Positions 31,637-35,177 of a stretch of DNA of 35,177 bases are shown in pieces. The position numbers and the translations under genes are program-made. Origin of the DNA: Piscinibacter caeni (GTDB lineage: Bacteria > Pseudomonadota > Gammaproteobacteria > Burkholderiales > Burkholderiaceae_C); assembly GCA_003265685.1 (NCBI GenBank), contig KZ836127.1, positions 1 through 35,177 on the forward strand, read 5' to 3'. The notes below the pieces were generated by a model, which did not search any database, was not told the DNA's origin, and saw only the letters and a program-made list of their open reading frames with translations. How positions within the stretch are numbered: the stretch's first letter is position 1; every line of letters begins with the position of its first letter.

Positions 31637-32296
31637 ATGGACCTGCTCGACTTCGCCCGTGGCCCGGCCCTGACGGCGGCCCTCGCCATCTTCGTGCTCG
31701 GCAGCCTGTGGCGCCTGGCCGGCGTGCTGCTGCTGCCGCGCGTGCGCGACCGCTCGCCCGCCCGCGAGGGCGCGCCGCCGCCCCTGCTGGGCGCGCTGGG
31801 CACGGTGCTGCGCAAGACGTGGCCGCGGCCCGAGTTCGCGCAGGCCACGCGCTTCATGACGCTCAACAGCTACGTCTTCCACCTCGGGCTGGCGGTGGTG
31901 GTGTTCGGGCTCGCGCCGCACATCCTGTTCATCCGCCAGTTGCTCGGGTTGCACTGGCCGGCGCTGCCGAGCAACCTGGTCTACGCCGTGGGCGTGGTGA
32001 CACTCGCCTCGCTGCTGGCGGTGCTGGTGCGGCGCCTCACGCACCCGGTGATGCGCCTGCTCTCGCATGCCGGCGACTACCTCAGCTGGCTGATGACGGC
32101 GCTGCCGGTGGCCACCGGGCTGCTCGCCAGCGCGCACCTCGGCGCGCGCTACGAGACGCTGCTGGCGCTGCACGTGCTGAGCATCGCGGCCTTCCTGATC
32201 TGGTTCCCGTTCGGCAAGCTGATGCACGCGGTCCTGTTCGTGTTCTCGCGCGGTGCCACCGGCATGCGCTTCAGCCACCGCGGGGTGAAGGTATGA
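31637..32296 (+). CDS. isp1: Isp1, cytochrome b subunit of Isp-type hydrogenase (DsrM-like)
   Basis: The 219-residue membrane protein is a NarI/DsrM-like cytochrome b. Hydrophobic helices lie at about residues 12-32, 80-102, 112-135, 150-168 and 176-200. Histidines in LNSYVFHLGL, LLSHAGDYLSW, LALHVLSI and KLMHAVLF are candidates for haem b ligation. It starts 3 bases after the small-subunit stop, with AAGGAGA upstream. It is a distant relative of dsrM in this window. It probably links the periplasmic HynSL to Isp2 and quinone. Confidence 0.9.
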   Translation: MDLLDFARGPALTAALAIFVLGSLWRLAGVLLLPRVRDRSPAREGAPPPLLGALGTVLRKTWPRPEFAQATRFMTLNSYVFHLGLAVVVFGLAPHILFIRQLLGLHWPALPSNLVYAVGVVTLASLLAVLVRRLTHPVMRLLSHAGDYLSWLMTALPVATGLLASAHLGARYETLLALHVLSIAAFLIWFPFGKLMHAVLFVFSRGATGMRFSHRGVKV

Positions 32297-32354
32297 GCAC
32301 GCCGGGCCGCTCCCAAGTGCGAATCCCGCAGTGCGTAGCACGGAGGGTAGTCCA
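32297..32354 (+). other. 58-base noncoding linker between isp1 and isp2
   Basis: In an operon whose genes otherwise overlap or nearly touch, this linker stands out. It contains GTGCGTAGCAC, a small hairpin (GTGC-GTA-GCAC, 32331-32341), followed by the isp2 ribosome site. The start contexts at both ends are similar (ATGAGCACG at 32293, GTGAGCACG at 32355). A 21-codon frame runs from 32293 into the isp2 start, ending at 32358, but has no protein-like features. It may be an intergenic palindromic repeat or a processing site. Confidence 0.35.
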
Positions 32355-33659
32355 GTGAGCACGACCGCCACTGCCAAGCCGGGCTTCGACAGCCAGGGCA
32401 CGCAGAGCGACGAGCAGCGTGTCGACGCGGCGATGCGCAGCTTCGTGCGCGAGTTCGGCGTGACCGCCGCGCTGCACATGGAAAGCTGCGTGCGCTGCGG
32501 CCTGTGCGCCGAGGCCTGCCACTTCCACCTCGTCACGCGCGACCCGAAGTACACGCCGGTGCACAAGCTCGAGCTGTTCCGGCGCGCCTACTTCCGCGAG
32601 GCCTCGCCGTTCGCGCCGCTGGTGCGCGCGCTCGGCCTGGTGAAGAAGCCGACCCTCGCCGAACTGCAGCAATGGCAGGAGCTGATCTACGACTCCTGCA
32701 CGATGTGCGGGCGCTGCACGCTGGCCTGCCCGATGGGCATCGACATCGCCGAGTTGGTGAAGGAGGCGCGCCACGGGCTGTTCAAGGCCGGGCTGATCCC
32801 CGAGCGCCTGGCGCTGATGGACCGCACGGCGCGGCAGTGGGGCAGCCCCGCGACGCCGGCCGAGGACCTGCCCGACATCCTGGCCGAGGTGGCGCAGGAG
32901 CACGGCGTCGCGATCCCCTGCGATTTGCCGCAGGCCGACGTCCTCGTGACGGCCGCGCCGGCCGAGCTGGGCGACCACACCAAGGCGCTGGCCGACGCGG
33001 CGAAGATCCTGAACCGCATCGGCGCGAAATGGACCATGCACCAGGGCGGCTTCGACGCCTCGAACATCGGCTTCAACAACGGCGACCTCGAGCTGCAGGA
33101 ACGGCTGACCCGCGCGATCGTCGACACCGCGCTGAAGATCGGCGCGAAGACCGTGCTGCTGCCCGAGTGCGGCCATGCCTACGGCGCGGCACGCTGGGAG
33201 GCGGCCAGGTGGTACGGCGCCGCGCTGCCGCTGCGCATCATCCACATGACCGAGTTCCTCGACGAGCAGCTCGCGGCCGGCACCATCCGCGTCAAGCCGA
33301 TCGGCGACTCGGCCACCTTCCACGACCCCTGCCAGATCGTGCGGCGCGGCGGGCTGGAGGCCGCGGCGCGGCGCGTGCTCGCGGCGCTCGGCCTGGAGCT
33401 GCGCGAGCTGCAGGACGCCGGCGTGGCTGGCATCTGCTGCGGGGGCGGCGGCGGCGTGGTGTCGAACCTGCGCGCGGCGCCGCTGCGCGCCAAGGTGTTC
33501 GAGCTGAAGAAGGCGCAGGTCGAGGCCACCGGCGCGCAGCGCTTCGTCACCAGCTGCGGGCAATGCCGCATCACGCTCGAGCAGGGCGCCAAGGCGGCGC
33601 ACTGGGAGCGCAAGACCGAGAGCCTGCTCGAGCTCGTCGCCGACAACCTCATCGAGTGA
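32355..33659 (+). CDS. isp2: Isp2, HdrD/DsrK-like iron-sulfur protein
   Basis: The 434-residue protein has two ferredoxin motifs, CVRCGLCAEACHF and CTMCGRCTLACPMG, followed by HdrD-type CCG segments: FHDPCQIVRRGG, ICCGGGGGVVSN and SCGQCRITLEQG. The arrangement is the same as in DsrK at 6971, so it is likely a cytoplasmic disulfide-linked redox subunit that accepts electrons via Isp1. The GTG at 32355 is chosen because GGAGG (32342-32346) lies 8 bases upstream; an in-frame GTG at 32331 is possible. dsrC-type or related thiol carriers could be its substrate, but this has not been shown from sequence. Confidence 0.92.
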   Translation: MSTTATAKPGFDSQGTQSDEQRVDAAMRSFVREFGVTAALHMESCVRCGLCAEACHFHLVTRDPKYTPVHKLELFRRAYFREASPFAPLVRALGLVKKPTLAELQQWQELIYDSCTMCGRCTLACPMGIDIAELVKEARHGLFKAGLIPERLALMDRTARQWGSPATPAEDLPDILAEVAQEHGVAIPCDLPQADVLVTAAPAELGDHTKALADAAKILNRIGAKWTMHQGGFDASNIGFNNGDLELQERLTRAIVDTALKIGAKTVLLPECGHAYGAARWEAARWYGAALPLRIIHMTEFLDEQLAAGTIRVKPIGDSATFHDPCQIVRRGGLEAAARRVLAALGLELRELQDAGVAGICCGGGGGVVSNLRAAPLRAKVFELKKAQVEATGAQRFVTSCGQCRITLEQGAKAAHWERKTESLLELVADNLIE

Positions 33660-33664
33660 GCACC

Positions 33665-35177
33665 ATGAGCAGACGAATCGTCGTCGACCCCGTCACCCGC
33701 ATCGAGGGCCACCTGCGCATCGAGGCCGAGACCGCGGCCGACGGCCGCATCACCGGCGCGTGGAGTTCCGGCACGATGGTGCGCGGCATCGAGCTGATCC
33801 TCAAGGGCCGCGACCCGCGCGAGGCCTGGGCCTTCGCGCAGCGCATCTGCGGCGTCTGCACGCTGGTGCACGGCATGGCCTCGATCCGCGCGGTGGAGGA
33901 CGCTCTGCAGTGGCGCATCCCCGCCAACGCGAACCTGATCCGCAACCTGATGGTGGCCGCGCAGCACGTGCACGACCACGTGATGCACTTCTACCACCTG
34001 CATGCACTCGACTGGGTCGACGTGGTCTCGGCGCTGCAGGCCGACCCGAAGACGACCTCGGCGCTGGCGCAGTCGATCTCCGGCTGGCCGAAGTCCAGCC
34101 CCGGCTACTTCGCCGACACGCAGAAGAAGCTGCGCCAGTTCGTCGAGCAGGGGCAGCTCGGCATCTTCGCCGGCGGCTTCTGGGGCCACCCGGAGTACAA
34201 GCTACCGCCCGAGGCCAACCTGATGGCGGTGGCGCATTACCTCGAGGCGCTGGCCTGGCAGCGCGAGGTGGTCAAGCTGCACGCGATCTTCGGCGGCAAG
34301 AACCCGCACCCGAACTTCCTGGTCGGCGGCGCGGCCAGCCCGATCAGCGCCGCGCCGGGCAGCGGCGGCGCGGCGGCCACCACGCTGAACGTGGTCACGC
34401 TCGGCGAGCTGCGCCAGATCATCCAGTCGATGCGGACCTTCGTCGACCAGGTCTACCTGCCCGACACGCTGGCCATCGCCGGCTTCTACAAGGACTGGTT
34501 CGCACGCGGCGAGGGCCTGGGCAACTTCCTCACCGTCGGCGACTTCCCGTCGGCGGGCGGCAACGACCCGTCGAGCTGGCTGATCCCCTCGGGCGTGATC
34601 CTCGGCCGCGACCTGCAGGCGATCCAGCCGCTCGACCTGCGCGACCCGCAGCAGGTGCAGGAGTTCGTCGCGCACTCCTGGTACGACTACGCGGGCGGCA
34701 AGGCCCAGGGCCTGCACCCGCATGCCGGCGAGACCAAGCTCGCCTACAGCGGGCCCAGGCCGCCCTACGAGCAGCTCGACGTCGAAGGCGGCTACTCGTG
34801 GCTGAAGTCGCCGCGCTGGCGCGGCAAGGCGGTGGAGGTGGGGCCGCTGGCGCGCCTGGCGATGCTCTACGCCAAGGGCCACGAGCCGACCCGCGCGCTC
34901 GCCGACCAGGCGCTGCGCACGCTCGAGCTGCCGCTGGCGGCGATCTTCTCGACGCTCGGCCGCACGGCCGCACGGGCGATCGAGTCCAAGGTGTTCGCGG
35001 ACCAGATGCTCGGCTGGCTCGACCAGCTGATCGCCAACATCAAGGCCGGCGAGCTCTCGGTGCACAACGACGCGCTGTGGGAGCCGTCGAGCTGGCCGCG
35101 CGAGGCCCGGGGCGTGGGCTTCATGGAGGCGCCGCGCGGCGCGCTGTGCCACTACCTGGTCATCAAGGACGGCCTGA
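33665..35177 (+). CDS. hynL: [NiFe]-hydrogenase large subunit (HynL-like), partial at window end
   Basis: The large subunit holds the NiFe active site. 504 complete codons are present before the window ends; the C-terminal DPCxxC motif and the peptide removed by the protease lie outside. The N-terminal cluster of ligands reads QRICGVCTLVHG (Cys62, Cys65, His69). Other family segments include VDPVTRIEGHLRIE and GGFWGHPEYKLPPEANL. The gene starts 5 bases after isp2. The order hynS-isp1-isp2-hynL, with the membrane module inserted between the hydrogenase subunits, is diagnostic of the Isp type. No defect is seen in the visible part. Confidence 0.94.
   Translation, partial: MSRRIVVDPVTRIEGHLRIEAETAADGRITGAWSSGTMVRGIELILKGRDPREAWAFAQRICGVCTLVHGMASIRAVEDALQWRIPANANLIRNLMVAAQHVHDHVMHFYHLHALDWVDVVSALQADPKTTSALAQSISGWPKSSPGYFADTQKKLRQFVEQGQLGIFAGGFWGHPEYKLPPEANLMAVAHYLEALAWQREVVKLHAIFGGKNPHPNFLVGGAASPISAAPGSGGAAATTLNVVTLGELRQIIQSMRTFVDQVYLPDTLAIAGFYKDWFARGEGLGNFLTVGDFPSAGGNDPSSWLIPSGVILGRDLQAIQPLDLRDPQQVQEFVAHSWYDYAGGKAQGLHPHAGETKLAYSGPRPPYEQLDVEGGYSWLKSPRWRGKAVEVGPLARLAMLYAKGHEPTRALADQALRTLELPLAAIFSTLGRTAARAIESKVFADQMLGWLDQLIANIKAGELSVHNDALWEPSSWPREARGVGFMEAPRGALCHYLVIKDGL

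Noticed and set aside
32293-32358. 21-codon frame MSTPGRSQVRIPQCVARRVVQ between isp1 and isp2
   Set aside because: No family likeness, very short and ends over the isp2 start; treated as noncoding linker.
29306-32566. 1086-codon minus-strand open frame across the hydrogenase genes
   Set aside because: Only its last 81 codons (from the MCLAIP start at 29551) resemble a protein family; the rest is an antisense shadow of GC-rich genes on the other strand.

Overview
This is a GC-rich window, almost wall-to-wall coding, from a sulfur-oxidising proteobacterium. Codon usage, the reverse-type dsr gene order and the Isp-type hydrogenase suggest a betaproteobacterium (Burkholderiales-like), but no rRNA or other taxonomic marker is present, so this is inference. 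No tRNA, insertion sequence, CRISPR array or phage gene was seen, and no stretch over 300 bases lacks a gene.

Layout. (1) 1-2273, minus strand: a compact operon of five little-studied genes. In order of transcription they are a 71-aa protein, a Cas6/RAMP-like protein, a cysteine-poor DsrC/TusE paralogue, a helical protein of unknown function and a TauD-like Fe(II) dioxygenase cut by the window edge. (2) 2442-15832, plus strand: a reverse dissimilatory sulfite reductase cluster, dsrABEFHCMKLJOPN, then a second cysteine-free DsrC paralogue, a dsrR-like gene and a uroporphyrinogen-III methyltransferase for sirohaem. No dsrS is seen. (3) 15829-17716, minus strand: a NarL-type response regulator and a soluble GAF histidine kinase. 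(4) 17964-25379, plus strand: soeABC (cytoplasmic sulfite oxidation), a TauE-type exporter, a small membrane protein, a tandem universal stress protein and a carboxymuconolactone-decarboxylase/Rieske fusion, nearly all joined by ATGA or GTGA overlaps. (5) 25437-29318: a FadL-type porin, sulfide:quinone oxidoreductase, an exported pentapeptide-repeat protein and a rhodanese. (6) 29306-35177: a HypC-type chaperone (minus), then a hydrogenase operon: maturation protease, HyaF/HupH, small subunit, Isp1, Isp2 and large subunit (truncated by the window end).

How it fits together. SQR oxidises sulfide to stored or bound sulfur. Rhodanese and DsrEFH pass sulfane sulfur to DsrC. DsrAB with DsrL oxidises it to sulfite, and DsrMKJOP exchanges electrons with the quinone pool. 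SoeABC oxidises sulfite to sulfate, and the TauE protein may export a sulfur oxyanion. The Isp hydrogenase carries its own DsrM/DsrK-like pair.

The most interesting signals are regulatory and in region 1. Tandem 14-bp inverted repeats of the form TACC-N6-GGTA, spaced 23-24 bp, lie both in the dsrA/region-1 divergent promoter and upstream of soeA. The soe promoter and the minus-strand promoter of region 1 also share a 25-bp block with 22 identities. This suggests that the uncharacterised Cas6-like/DsrC-like/dioxygenase operon belongs to the same sulfur regulon, probably controlled by the two-component system encoded between dsr and soe.
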